Source: an uncultured Eubacteriales bacterium (GTDB taxonomy: Bacteria > Bacillota > Clostridia > Lachnospirales > Lachnospiraceae). Taken from it: a DNA stretch of 20,597 bases. The DNA is taken from the NCBI GenBank assembly GCA_900544525.1, contig UQVN01000025.1, positions 1-20,597 of the forward strand. Reading direction: 5' to 3'. The notes beneath the pieces were generated by a model, which did not search any database, was not told the DNA's origin, and was given only the letters and a program-made list of their open reading frames with translations. Shown here one piece after another: positions 12,924-20,597 of the stretch (position 1 is the stretch's first letter; each line of letters starts with the position of its first letter). A program made the position numbers and the translations under genes.

Positions 12924-13169
12924 ATGGCAGAAGAAAAATTGGAAAAGGTAGAAGACAAAAAGACAGAAACAAAGTCACAGAGTAAGCGAAAGACACAAAC
13001 GCAAGAATCTATTTATACCTTACAAGAGTTTGCACAGAACAGTAAAAAACTGTTCGGTGTACAAAAAGAATGTGTTATGGCAGCGTTTAAAGTTGCAAAT
13101 AAAAAGGAGGCAACGCCTTTTGAAGCAAAAGAAATTGTAGAAAAATTTATGAGAAAGGAGATCAAATAA
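12924..13169 (+). CDS. Small conserved protein before the tail sheath
   Basis: 81 aa with a perfect AGGAGGTG upstream of ATG 12924. The first ~30 residues are lysine/glutamate/threonine-rich and disordered; the rest (YTLQEFAQNSKKLFGVQKEC, then AFKVANKKEATPFEAKEIVE) is a small helical domain. Small proteins of this form regularly precede the sheath gene in clostridial myoviruses; their function is unknown. The frame is open upstream to 12786, but that start lies inside the previous gene and lacks a ribosome binding site. The stop is immediately followed by the sheath ATG. Confidence 0.7.
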   Translation: MAEEKLEKVEDKKTETKSQSKRKTQTQESIYTLQEFAQNSKKLFGVQKECVMAAFKVANKKEATPFEAKEIVEKFMRKEIK

Positions 13170-14576
13170 ATGGGCGGTATTTTTAAGGTTGGAGAAACAA
13201 AAATAAGACCAGGGACTTATAATTGTATAACACAAAAGAAAAATGATACAGAAAAATTCTTAGATGGTGTTGGAGCCTGCGTATTTAGAGCTGATTTTGG
13301 CCCAGTAAATCAAATTATGGAATTTACTCCTAATTCAGACTATAAAAAAATGTTTGGAACATCAGGGACAACCGACATTATAGATTATCTGTTCCAAGGT
13401 GGTGCAAATTCTGTTATCGCTTGCAGAATTGGAAAAGAAGGAACTGCTGCCACTATTACATTAAAGAATACAGAATTAGAAGAAGGTCAAGATGCGGTAA
13501 AAATTACGGCAAAATATTCTGGAGCGAGAGAGTTTGCTGTTACAATTCGTAACAGATTAACGCAAGAAGATAGAGAGTGTATTATTTATTCTGGAACAGA
13601 AGAGATTGAAACTTTTCAATTTGAAAAGGATGGAGACGAAGCTGCTGCACTTGTATCTGCTATGGAGAACAGTAAGTATTTTAAGGCAGAAAAAATGAAT
13701 ACAGGTGGTACATTGGCGGATGTTTCACAAAAGGCATTTACTCCAGGAATGGAAATGTCTGTAACAGCAGCAGAATATCAAAAAGGATTTGAGCAGTTAG
13801 AATTGGAATTGTTTAATACCTTCTGCGTTGATACAGAGGAGTTAGAAATCCTAACACTGGCAAAAGAATTTATGGATAGAATTTTTTCAGCAGGACAGTT
13901 CACACAACTGGTTATTGCAGAAAAAACATCTGTAGATTTAGAACAAAGAATGGAACATGCAGAATCTTTTAATTCAAGAGCGACTTCTTATGTCTTAAAC
14001 TCAAAGTTATCTAATGCAGATGGAGAAATGGAAGGATATCAAACTGCCGCACAAATTGCAGGAATGCTTGCTGCTTATCCGAGTAGCACATCTTTAACAC
14101 ATAAGATTATTGATGGTGCTGTAGAAATGAAAGAACCATTAACACCTACAGTTATGGAAGAGGCTGAGAAAAGAGGGTGTTTAGTACTTTCTTATAGCGC
14201 AAATAAAGAAGTGTGGATTGATAACTCTATTAATACGCTGGTTAAATGTGGTGAAGATGAGGATGAAGGTTGGAAAAAGAACAGACGAATAAAGACTCGT
14301 TATGAATTAATGCGCCGTATGAATGCAAAGACGGATGAATTAATAGGGGATATTGATAATGATCCAAATGGAAGAGCGACTATAATGGGTCGTTTGCAGG
14401 ACGTTGCAAATGCAATGATTTTGGAAGGTAAAATAACCTCTTGCAATATTGCGGAAAGTACAGAGTATGTGGCAAATGGAGACTCTGCATGGTTTAGCAT
14501 TGGTGTTATCGACAAAGATAGCGCAGAACGCATTTATCTAACATATGAATATCAGTTTAATACGAATGAAGAATAG
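13170..14576 (+). CDS. Contractile tail sheath protein (XkdK-like)
   Basis: 468 aa, with AAAGGAG about 10 bases upstream. The N-terminus (GGIFKVGETKIRPGTYNCIT), the segment YLFQGGANSVIACRIG and the C-terminal GRATIMGRLQDVANAMILEG are typical of PBSX XkdK-type sheath proteins. Sheath subunits polymerise around the tube and contract at infection, so this gene defines the phage as a myovirus. It is directly followed by the tube gene. Confidence 0.92.
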   Translation: MGGIFKVGETKIRPGTYNCITQKKNDTEKFLDGVGACVFRADFGPVNQIMEFTPNSDYKKMFGTSGTTDIIDYLFQGGANSVIACRIGKEGTAATITLKNTELEEGQDAVKITAKYSGAREFAVTIRNRLTQEDRECIIYSGTEEIETFQFEKDGDEAAALVSAMENSKYFKAEKMNTGGTLADVSQKAFTPGMEMSVTAAEYQKGFEQLELELFNTFCVDTEELEILTLAKEFMDRIFSAGQFTQLVIAEKTSVDLEQRMEHAESFNSRATSYVLNSKLSNADGEMEGYQTAAQIAGMLAAYPSSTSLTHKIIDGAVEMKEPLTPTVMEEAEKRGCLVLSYSANKEVWIDNSINTLVKCGEDEDEGWKKNRRIKTRYELMRRMNAKTDELIGDIDNDPNGRATIMGRLQDVANAMILEGKITSCNIAESTEYVANGDSAWFSIGVIDKDSAERIYLTYEYQFNTNEE

Positions 14577-14588
14577 GAGGGGTAGTAA

Positions 14589-15047
14589 ATGATTAATCAA
14601 AAAGCAGCAGGGGATGCTCGTCATGCCCGTCATGGAAAAGATGGGGCAATTTATAATTCAGATGGTGTTTTATTGGCTACCGTTGAGAGTTTTACATCTC
14701 AAGTAAGTTTTAATAATGCTAATTATTCAGTACTTGGAAATGCTCAAGAATTAGAAACAGCCGGTACTTTCAAAGTGACATTGACAATGAGCCAAGTTGT
14801 CATTGAAGATGATCAATTCTTTATTGAAATGATGGAAGCATTAGAAACACAGGTTATGCCAGTTTGGAATTTTCAGGGGGTACTTAAAGGCAGAAATGAC
14901 TCTGAACAAAGAGTTATGTATCGTGAATGTATTCCAAGTGGAACAGTTGATATTCAGAATCTTACAGTTGGAGATACCATCAAACGTGCTTGGAATTTTG
15001 CTGTTAATCAGCCACCAAAATTACAGAGTTTATTAAAAATTTCATAA
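14589..15047 (+). CDS. Tail tube protein (XkdM-like)
   Basis: 152 aa after GGAGGGGTAGTAA. The sequence has the tube-protein pattern of XkdM relatives: GKDGAIYNSDGVLLATVESF near the start, then FNNANYSVLGNAQ and C-terminal VGDTIKRAWNFAVNQPPKLQ. It forms the inner tube inside the sheath, built on the tape measure. Position between sheath and tail chaperone is the standard order. Confidence 0.9.
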   Translation: MINQKAAGDARHARHGKDGAIYNSDGVLLATVESFTSQVSFNNANYSVLGNAQELETAGTFKVTLTMSQVVIEDDQFFIEMMEALETQVMPVWNFQGVLKGRNDSEQRVMYRECIPSGTVDIQNLTVGDTIKRAWNFAVNQPPKLQSLLKIS

Positions 15048-15052
15048 AAAAA

Positions 15053-15085
15053 AAGACTGAGGGTGTCTTGTTAGGCATTTTTTAA
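15053..15085 (+). terminator. Weak hairpin between tube and chaperone genes
   Basis: AAGAC (15053-15057) can pair with GTCTT (15065-15069) around a seven-base loop; the T-run (TTTTTT, ending about 15083) lies 10 bases later, too far for a strong intrinsic terminator. It may act as a partial terminator that lowers chaperone expression relative to the tube, which many phages do, or be a decayed one. Confidence 0.25.
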
Positions 15086-15101
15086 TGGAGGAAAAAGAAA
15101 A

Positions 15102-15653
15102 ATGAAATTATCAGAAAGCAAAGTAAAAGAAAAAGAAGTAGTAGAAGGACAAGTAGAAGAACAAAAGTTCACAAAAGAAGAATCTACAAATCAACTTCTT
15201 ATGACAGAAGATGAATTAATTAGAGGTTTATTAGAAGCTGCAACAATCGATGAAGAAGAATTTCGTGAAATAGAGATTGCTAGAAATGGGAAGGTATTTT
15301 TTAAATTCCAAATTGCTCCATTGAAAGAGCAAGATTATGAAGATAGCAAGAAAAAATGGACAAAGTACGTGAAGAATAAACAGTTTGGAATGAAAATGCC
15401 AGAATCAACAAATGCGGTGAAATATCGTGCTGAGCTTATTTACAGAGCAACTATTAAAAAAGATAGAGAGTTACTCTGGGATAATAAGAAAATCTGGGAC
15501 TCTTTATTAAATCAAGGGTTCCAGATTATGAATGGGCTTGATGTAATTGAGTACTGTCTTAGAGCAGGAGAAAAAGATAGAATCATCGAAATTATTGATG
15601 AAATTAGTGGATATGGTGATCAATTCGAAGAGGTAGAAGCTATAAAAAACTAA
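15102..15653 (+). CDS. Tail assembly chaperone, short product (XkdN-like)
   Basis: 183 aa after a GGAGG. The central part (REIEIARNGKVFFKFQIAPL, DYEDSKKKWTKY, VKYRAELIYRATI, WDSLLNQGFQIMNGLDVIEY) is like XkdN, the tail assembly chaperone of PBSX-type myophages, which coats or folds the tape measure during tail assembly. The N-terminal ~35 residues are charged and variable. It ends at a UAA directly after the slippery sequence A AAA AAC, and a minority product continues in the -1 frame. Confidence 0.85.
   Translation: MKLSESKVKEKEVVEGQVEEQKFTKEESTNQLLMTEDELIRGLLEAATIDEEEFREIEIARNGKVFFKFQIAPLKEQDYEDSKKKWTKYVKNKQFGMKMPESTNAVKYRAELIYRATIKKDRELLWDNKKIWDSLLNQGFQIMNGLDVIEYCLRAGEKDRIIEIIDEISGYGDQFEEVEAIKN
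15644..15650 (+). promoter_or_regulatory. Programmed -1 ribosomal frameshift site A AAA AAC
   Basis: The seven bases 15644-15650 are AAAAAAC, split by the zero frame as A AAA AAC, a canonical X XXY YYZ heptamer, and the zero-frame stop UAA comes next. Slipping back one base leads into an open frame that runs to TAG at 15815-15817, just before the tape measure gene. A -1 frameshift at this place is conserved in tailed-phage chaperone genes (lambda G/GT type). Confidence 0.85.
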
Positions 15654-15817
15654 TCAAAGCGGGCGGTAGATTTTCAATTTTTCATCAAATTTTCCAAGAC
15701 ACAGGGAGAACAATAGATGAAATTATGGCAAAACCAAGGGGAGTGCAAAGTTTCTGCTTTGCCTCTACTTTGGTTCGCCATGAAAAGAAAGAAGAAGTGA
15801 TAGGTGGTGAGGAATAG
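15650..15817 (+). CDS. Frameshift extension of the tail assembly chaperone (T-like domain)
   Basis: Read in the -1 frame after the slippery site, this adds 55 residues: LIKAGGRFSIFHQIFQDTGR, then TIDEIMAKPRGVQSFCFAST and a charged end, VRHEKKEEVIGGEE. The fusion product is 238 aa. The extension has no start codon or ribosome binding site of its own at its beginning, but it is protein-like and fits the T domain that recruits tail tube subunits in the lambda GT protein. It ends three bases before the tape measure ATG. Confidence 0.8.
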   Translation, partial: LIKAGGRFSIFHQIFQDTGRTIDEIMAKPRGVQSFCFASTLVRHEKKEEVIGGEE

Positions 15818-15820
15818 TAG

Positions 15821-18800
15821 ATGGCACAAACAATTCGAATTGAAATTCCAATAGAAGTTATTGATCAGACTGAAAAAGGATTGAAGTCTGCACAAGATAA
15901 TTTGAAAAAGATGAAGGAACAGGTCAAAAAGACTCAGGATGAAATTCAACGTTTTCAGCAGCGTTCTACTAGAACCACACAATATGACCGAACGCAAGAA
16001 AAAGCACAAAAAGAGCTTATGAAATGGGCGAAACAAAAATATCAAGTGCTGTTGGAAGCAAAAGATATGGTTTCGCCTGTTACTTCTAAAATTTCCTCTG
16101 GCTTACATTCTTTTGCTAGTAAATCATGGAAGACTACTATGAAGGTTATGGACTATGCCACTAAGCCGATTCAAGGAATTATAAAGCTTCTAAAAAATCC
16201 TGTGTTCCAAGTTGGAGCAGTTCTGGGAATCAGTATTGGAGTATCAGATACCATTGATACATACAAAGAATTTGAAGCTGCTATGAGTAAGGTTAAAGCT
16301 ATTTCAGGTGCAACAGATGATGAATTTGAGCAGTTGAATGCGAAAGCTATACAAGTTGGAGCTGATACAAAATTTAGTGCAGCAGAATCTGCAGAAGCAT
16401 TAAACTATATGGCAATGGCCGGATGGAAAACAAAGGACATGCTAAATGGTATCGATGGAATTATGGACCTTGCTGCTGCTTCAGGAGAAAATCTCGGAAC
16501 AACATCAGATATTGTTACAGATGCTTTAACAGCTTTTGGGTTATCTGCGAAGGATTCAACACATTTTGCGGATGTCTTAGCAATGGCATCCAGTAATAGT
16601 AACACCAATGTGGCAATGATGGGAGAAACATTTAAGTATGTTGGTCCTGTTGCTGGTGCATTTGGATACACTATCGAAGATACTGCAACAGCTATTGGTC
16701 TTATGGCGAATGCTGGTATTAAAGCCAGCATGGCTGGTACGTCATTAAGACGTATTATGACAGAGCTTGGTGGTGGTGCGACATTGGTAGGAAAGAAATT
16801 TGGAAAATGGCATATTGAAACACAAAAGGCTGATGGAAGCATGCGTGCCTTTGGAGATGTAATGAAAGATCTACGAGAAGCATTTGCTAAAATGACAGAA
16901 GCCGAAAAGGTAGCAAATGCTGAGTCTATTGCAGGTAAAACTGGTATGGCAGGATTACTTGCAATCGTAAATGCCAGTGCAAAAGACTATGACAAGCTAA
17001 CGGAAGCAATTGAAAATGCGGATGGCGCTTCTGCAAAAATGGCAGAGACCATGCTAGATAACTTAGCAGGAGCCCTTGAATACATGCAAGGAGCTGTGGA
17101 AACAAGTAAGCTCAAATTAGGAGAAAGATTTGCTCCTTATATAATAGAATTGGCACAATGGATTGATAAATCTATGCCTGCGTTAGACGTAGTTCTTGGT
17201 AATATGATGGACTGGGTAGATGATAAGGCTAGTGAATTAAAAGAAAGAATAAAAAATATGACAGAATCTACTCAATGGCAAAATGCTGATTTCTTCGGAA
17301 AGGTACAAATTGCATGGGATGAAATTATTTTAGAACCTTTCGCTGAATGGTGGGAAAGCTCAGGAAGAAGAAAAGTTGCTGATATTATGGGCAATTTTGG
17401 CCATGCGCTAGGACAAGGAATTTCAATGACCTTAATGGGATTACTTGGAATTAATATAGAAAGTGTAACAAAAGAGGGGGAAAGCATTGGTGCCTCCTTT
17501 GCAAAAGGATTTTCAGATGGCTTTAATCTGGGAGGAATTCTTAAAAATCTAGGTGGATTAGGTGGCGGTATGGTTTCTTCTGCTAGCAAATTATTACCAG
17601 GAGGAGAAAGTGCAGGACTATCTTCTTTAATTTCTGCTCTTATACTAGGAAAAGTGATTGGAAAAGTAGGAAGAGGTGTTGGAAGTTTTGGAAGTTGGTC
17701 TAAGAGTGTTTTATTTGATACAACAGTTGTAGGCGCAAGTGGAGCAGGAACGGCAGCAGGGAGTGTAGGTGCAGGTGTTGGAGAAACTGTAACACAATTA
17801 GGGCTTATTTCTTTATTAAAAAAAGGAATAGGCTCTTTTTCTTTAGGAAGTGAAGCCGCATTAGCAGGGACTGGTATTGTTCCAGAAGCTGGTGCTGCAG
17901 CAACTGGAAGTGGATTATTAGGAGTCCTTGGAAAAACTGGAATGGTTTTAGGCTCAGGAGCTACAACGGGGGCAGGAATGGCAGCAGTAGGTGCAGGAGC
18001 TTTAACTGGAGCAGTGATTGGAGGTACAACTGCTATTAGTGGTGTATCCGATTTGTATAAGTCATATAAATCGGATGATTCTGCAGAAGCAAATATGTAT
18101 GCAAAAACAGGTAGCACAAAAGTTACCGGAGTTGCCCTTGGAGCAATGACTGGAGCAACTATTGGTAGTTTCTTTGGTGGAATTGGTGCTGCACCAGGGG
18201 CGTTAATTGGAGCAGGAATTGGTGGGTTAGCTGGAAAATTCAGAAGTAAAAGAATTGAAGAAGATTACAATGAAGAACAGAAAAAAATTCAAGAAGCGCA
18301 ATTAAAGGATTATAAATCAAAGATATTTACTGGATATTCCTATGAAGAACTTCAGAAGATTAGAATAGGGAGTATGGATGTAAGAAAGGCTCTTAATAGT
18401 GCAAGTTATAGTGCTGAAGAGTTTGGCGCTATATTCCAACAGGCCGTAAATGAAGATTTAGTAGAACATTTCGGAAATGTAACATTATCCCTGAAAGAAA
18501 TCAAAAAAGTTGCCAGTCAGATTGTTACAAATGGTAATAGTAAGTATTTGGATAATTTTAATTCCGCTATTGAGAATACAGAGTCTTCTTTGACTACATT
18601 ACAAAGTGGATTGCAAAATTTAGATAAATGGAACTGGAGGTCTAGTCTAGGTTTTGAATTATCAGATGAAGATATAGAGAGTTATAAGAGTGCAGTAGAT
18701 GCAGTCATAGAATCTACAAAGAATTATATCGAAGATAAACATTATGAAGTAACTGCTGCAGTTAATCTTTTAGTAGAAGATAAAGAAGAAAGAAAAGCAG

Positions 18801-20518
18801 TTATTGAGGGATTAGATAAGATGTATGAGGAGTATGGTAAACAAATAGATACCCTAAATAAACAATTATCTAAAAAAATGAGTGATGCATTGTCAGATGG
18901 AATTATCTCTATAGATGAAGAAAAAGAAATTTCGAAGCTTCAAGAACAATTACAAAGTTTTGCCAATGCATATGCAAAGGCGCAAGAAGAAGCAAAATTT
19001 GATACCCTTACGATCAAATTTGGTAATGCTAATTTGGACTATGAATCTTTTGTTAGTTTACAACAGGAGATACAAGCACAGGTTCAAGAAGCAACAGAAT
19101 CTTATGATAGTGCCTTAGAACTTGGAATAACAAATCTTCACCTTGCTTTGGAGCAAGGTTCAATTAATCAAAAAGAACTTGATAAACAAGTAGAAATGCT
19201 TAAAAACGACTATAAAGCCAATATTGATTCTTTGAATGTAAGAGTTCAAGGAGTTCAATTTGATATTGTTGGAAAAGCATTTGAAGATGATTTGATTGGT
19301 GCTGGTGCATTAGCAGATTATACTGGAACCATTGGAGAAAGATTGCAGCAGGCGGTAAATGATGCAATATCTAATGGTGTTGATGTTGTAAACTGGGATA
19401 CAGAAACAGCTTCTAGAATTTTAGGACTTGATAGATTAGATCTAGTTACACAAGAAGAAATTGCTCAAATGGTTAGTTCTATTGCCAGTCAAATACCAAA
19501 GACTGTTATGGAAAATATGCAAAGTGCTGAAACTATGTCTGAAATCATTAGTAATACTTCAGGAAAAATCTTAGATCAAACATTTGGTACGAACTTTAGA
19601 ACAAGTTTAGGTACGACTTTAGAGAGAGATTTAACAGATCAGATACAATCCATTGCAGAAAGCACTTCTAGCAATGTAGGCATTATTTTAGATCAAGCAT
19701 TTGGCACAGATTTTAGAAGTAATATTGGAACAACATTAGGAAAAAATGTTGGAGAAGGTATAACTAATACGGATATGTCGCCTATAAATTCAGCTATCCA
19801 ATCTTTAAGTGATATGTCTAATAAAGAGTTAATTAATAGCTTTAGTACAATTGGAACAAGGGTTGGAGGCAATACATCTCAAAATATAGCAAGCACAATG
19901 CTTAGTAATACCTCTTCTCTTTCTAGTATAGGAGCAAGTTTAAGAAGTATAGCGCAAAGTAGTATAACAACTGCTTTTTCTAATCCGTTTAATATAGGAG
20001 CATCTGTAAACTTGGCTGTTACAGCAGCAAGAACTTTTATAAATTCAGCAAAGGGAACAGAACATAATGCAAATGGAAGCATTTCTTCTGGAAAACGGCT
20101 TAGTTGGATTTGTGAAGAAGGTCCAGAAGCAATTATTCCTCTTGTTCCAGGAAGAAGACAAAGGGCTTTGGAACTTTATGAACAGACAGGAAAAATTCTT
20201 GGAGTAGAACAACATGCTAAAGGTGGAATTACAGGAGAAATAAGCTCATTCTTTGCTGGAAATGAATCTGAAACAAATAAATTTTATGAAAATTCAGAAG
20301 ATGTTGGAAGCTTTAGTGCAGAAGACAATAGTATGAATACACCAATAGAACTAAATGTATCTGTAAATCCTGTTATTACAATTGAAGGCAGTGGTAATAA
20401 TGAAGAAAAGATTCTTGCTACTATTCGTAAGCATATGGGAGCATTAGCTGACGAACTGGGCGGAGAATTAGCCGACAAGATTGGTGCTATTTTTAAAAAT
20501 ATGCCTGTAAAGAATTAG
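15821..20518 (+). CDS. Tail tape measure protein
   Basis: 1565 aa, preceded by GGTGGTGAGGA. Order: N-terminal coiled coil (~15-75); TP901-type PhageMin_Tail domain (~150-320) beginning FEAAMSKVKAISGATDDEF, with AMAGWKTKDMLNGIDGIMDL; glycine/alanine-rich hydrophobic stretches (~570-806), including glycine-zipper-like GALIGAGIGGLAG; long coiled coils (~810-1150); a 39-residue tandem repeat near 1250-1310 (ILDQTFGTNF and ILDQAFGTDF); and a C-terminal segment GSISSGKRLSWICEEGPEAI common in tape measures. It sets tail length; at about 0.15 nm per residue the tail would be roughly 230 nm at most. The hydrophobic part may enter the host membrane at DNA ejection. Confidence 0.95.
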   Translation: MAQTIRIEIPIEVIDQTEKGLKSAQDNLKKMKEQVKKTQDEIQRFQQRSTRTTQYDRTQEKAQKELMKWAKQKYQVLLEAKDMVSPVTSKISSGLHSFASKSWKTTMKVMDYATKPIQGIIKLLKNPVFQVGAVLGISIGVSDTIDTYKEFEAAMSKVKAISGATDDEFEQLNAKAIQVGADTKFSAAESAEALNYMAMAGWKTKDMLNGIDGIMDLAAASGENLGTTSDIVTDALTAFGLSAKDSTHFADVLAMASSNSNTNVAMMGETFKYVGPVAGAFGYTIEDTATAIGLMANAGIKASMAGTSLRRIMTELGGGATLVGKKFGKWHIETQKADGSMRAFGDVMKDLREAFAKMTEAEKVANAESIAGKTGMAGLLAIVNASAKDYDKLTEAIENADGASAKMAETMLDNLAGALEYMQGAVETSKLKLGERFAPYIIELAQWIDKSMPALDVVLGNMMDWVDDKASELKERIKNMTESTQWQNADFFGKVQIAWDEIILEPFAEWWESSGRRKVADIMGNFGHALGQGISMTLMGLLGINIESVTKEGESIGASFAKGFSDGFNLGGILKNLGGLGGGMVSSASKLLPGGESAGLSSLISALILGKVIGKVGRGVGSFGSWSKSVLFDTTVVGASGAGTAAGSVGAGVGETVTQLGLISLLKKGIGSFSLGSEAALAGTGIVPEAGAAATGSGLLGVLGKTGMVLGSGATTGAGMAAVGAGALTGAVIGGTTAISGVSDLYKSYKSDDSAEANMYAKTGSTKVTGVALGAMTGATIGSFFGGIGAAPGALIGAGIGGLAGKFRSKRIEEDYNEEQKKIQEAQLKDYKSKIFTGYSYEELQKIRIGSMDVRKALNSASYSAEEFGAIFQQAVNEDLVEHFGNVTLSLKEIKKVASQIVTNGNSKYLDNFNSAIENTESSLTTLQSGLQNLDKWNWRSSLGFELSDEDIESYKSAVDAVIESTKNYIEDKHYEVTAAVNLLVEDKEERKAVIEGLDKMYEEYGKQIDTLNKQLSKKMSDALSDGIISIDEEKEISKLQEQLQSFANAYAKAQEEAKFDTLTIKFGNANLDYESFVSLQQEIQAQVQEATESYDSALELGITNLHLALEQGSINQKELDKQVEMLKNDYKANIDSLNVRVQGVQFDIVGKAFEDDLIGAGALADYTGTIGERLQQAVNDAISNGVDVVNWDTETASRILGLDRLDLVTQEEIAQMVSSIASQIPKTVMENMQSAETMSEIISNTSGKILDQTFGTNFRTSLGTTLERDLTDQIQSIAESTSSNVGIILDQAFGTDFRSNIGTTLGKNVGEGITNTDMSPINSAIQSLSDMSNKELINSFSTIGTRVGGNTSQNIASTMLSNTSSLSSIGASLRSIAQSSITTAFSNPFNIGASVNLAVTAARTFINSAKGTEHNANGSISSGKRLSWICEEGPEAIIPLVPGRRQRALELYEQTGKILGVEQHAKGGITGEISSFFAGNESETNKFYENSEDVGSFSAEDNSMNTPIELNVSVNPVITIEGSGNNEEKILATIRKHMGALADELGGELADKIGAIFKNMPVKN

Positions 20519-20593
20519 TTTTTTCTTCCTTTTTAAATATTAAAAAATATGTTAAAATATAAAAAAATATTTATAAATAGGAGGAGAAAATAT

Positions 20594-20597
20594 ATGA
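20594..20597 (+). CDS. Start of the next tail gene, cut by the window end
   Basis: AGGAGGAG (20579-20586) lies 7 bases before an ATG at 20594, and the window ends one base later. The 75 bases since the tape measure stop are extremely AT-rich, without a clear -35 box, although TAAAAT/TATAAA strings could serve as a -10. In PBSX-type phages a LysM-domain tail or baseplate gene usually comes next, but nothing of it can be read here. Confidence 0.6.

Noticed and set aside
15653..15820. Independent small gene starting at the ATG near 15728 instead of a frameshift product
   Set aside because: The internal ATG lacks a proper ribosome binding site and the open frame reaches back exactly to the slippery heptamer, so a -1 frameshift fits better.
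17272..18117. 281-codon open frame on the minus strand, rich in Pro and Ala
   Set aside because: It is the mirror of the Gly/Ala-rich part of the tape measure, has no ribosome binding site, and its composition follows from the sense codons.
18915..19118. 67-codon plus-strand open frame inside the tape measure gene
   Set aside because: Very Lys/Arg-rich out-of-frame reading of coiled-coil codons, with no family resemblance.
20519..20593. Promoter in the AT-rich gap after the tape measure
   Set aside because: TATAAA/TAAAAT strings occur by chance in such sequence and there is no -35 box at a proper distance.

Overview
The window is a 20.6-kb stretch of a contractile-tailed (myovirus-type) phage or prophage, from the end of the middle/regulatory genes through packaging and head genes to the tape measure. 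All supported genes lie on the + strand. The low G+C, strong AGGAGG-type ribosome binding sites, PBSX/SPP1/Mu-like proteins and encoded tRNA point to a Firmicutes host. A gut clostridium of the Lachnospiraceae type is my best guess, by inference only. Neither an integrase nor an attachment site is visible, so I cannot say whether this is an integrated prophage or a free phage.

Layout. 1-1262: two small hypothetical genes and an ArpU/RinA-like late-gene regulator. 1263-1614: a compact control region. It holds four TGTCC motifs at exactly 11-bp spacing around a TTTACA-N17-TAATAT promoter, a degenerate tRNA-like element, an intact CAU-anticodon tRNA that looks like tRNA-Ile2, a terminator hairpin, and further hairpins that can pair in alternative ways. 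1615-5174: terminase small and large subunits and a Mu gp29-like (DUF935) portal. 5179-6834: a minor head protein with a C-terminal ADP-ribosyltransferase (ART) domain, a 73-aa gene of unknown function, and a terminator. 6862-9952: XkdF-like prohead protease, scaffold-like protein with a probable nested start, decoration protein and major capsid protein. 9963-12922: head-tail connectors, tail-completion and tail-terminator proteins. 12924-15817: small pre-sheath protein, tail sheath, tail tube, and a tail assembly chaperone with a -1 frameshift. 15821-20518: the 1565-aa tape measure. The next gene starts at 20594.

How it works together. The regulator at 774-1262 probably acts on the repeats and promoter just after its own stop codon and switches on one long late operon. 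TerS and TerL package DNA through the portal into a head built from scaffold, protease, decoration protein and major capsid protein. The connectors join the head to a sheath-and-tube tail whose length is set by the tape measure with its frameshifted chaperone.

Main observations: the ART domain fused to the minor head protein, in an AT-rich cassette with a small unknown gene and a terminator; the A AAA AAC slippery site that extends the tail chaperone by 55 residues; the 11-bp-phased activator-like promoter; a one-base offset between the natural start codon and the body of terS; a nested scaffold start; and a tRNA-like relic next to the intact tRNA.
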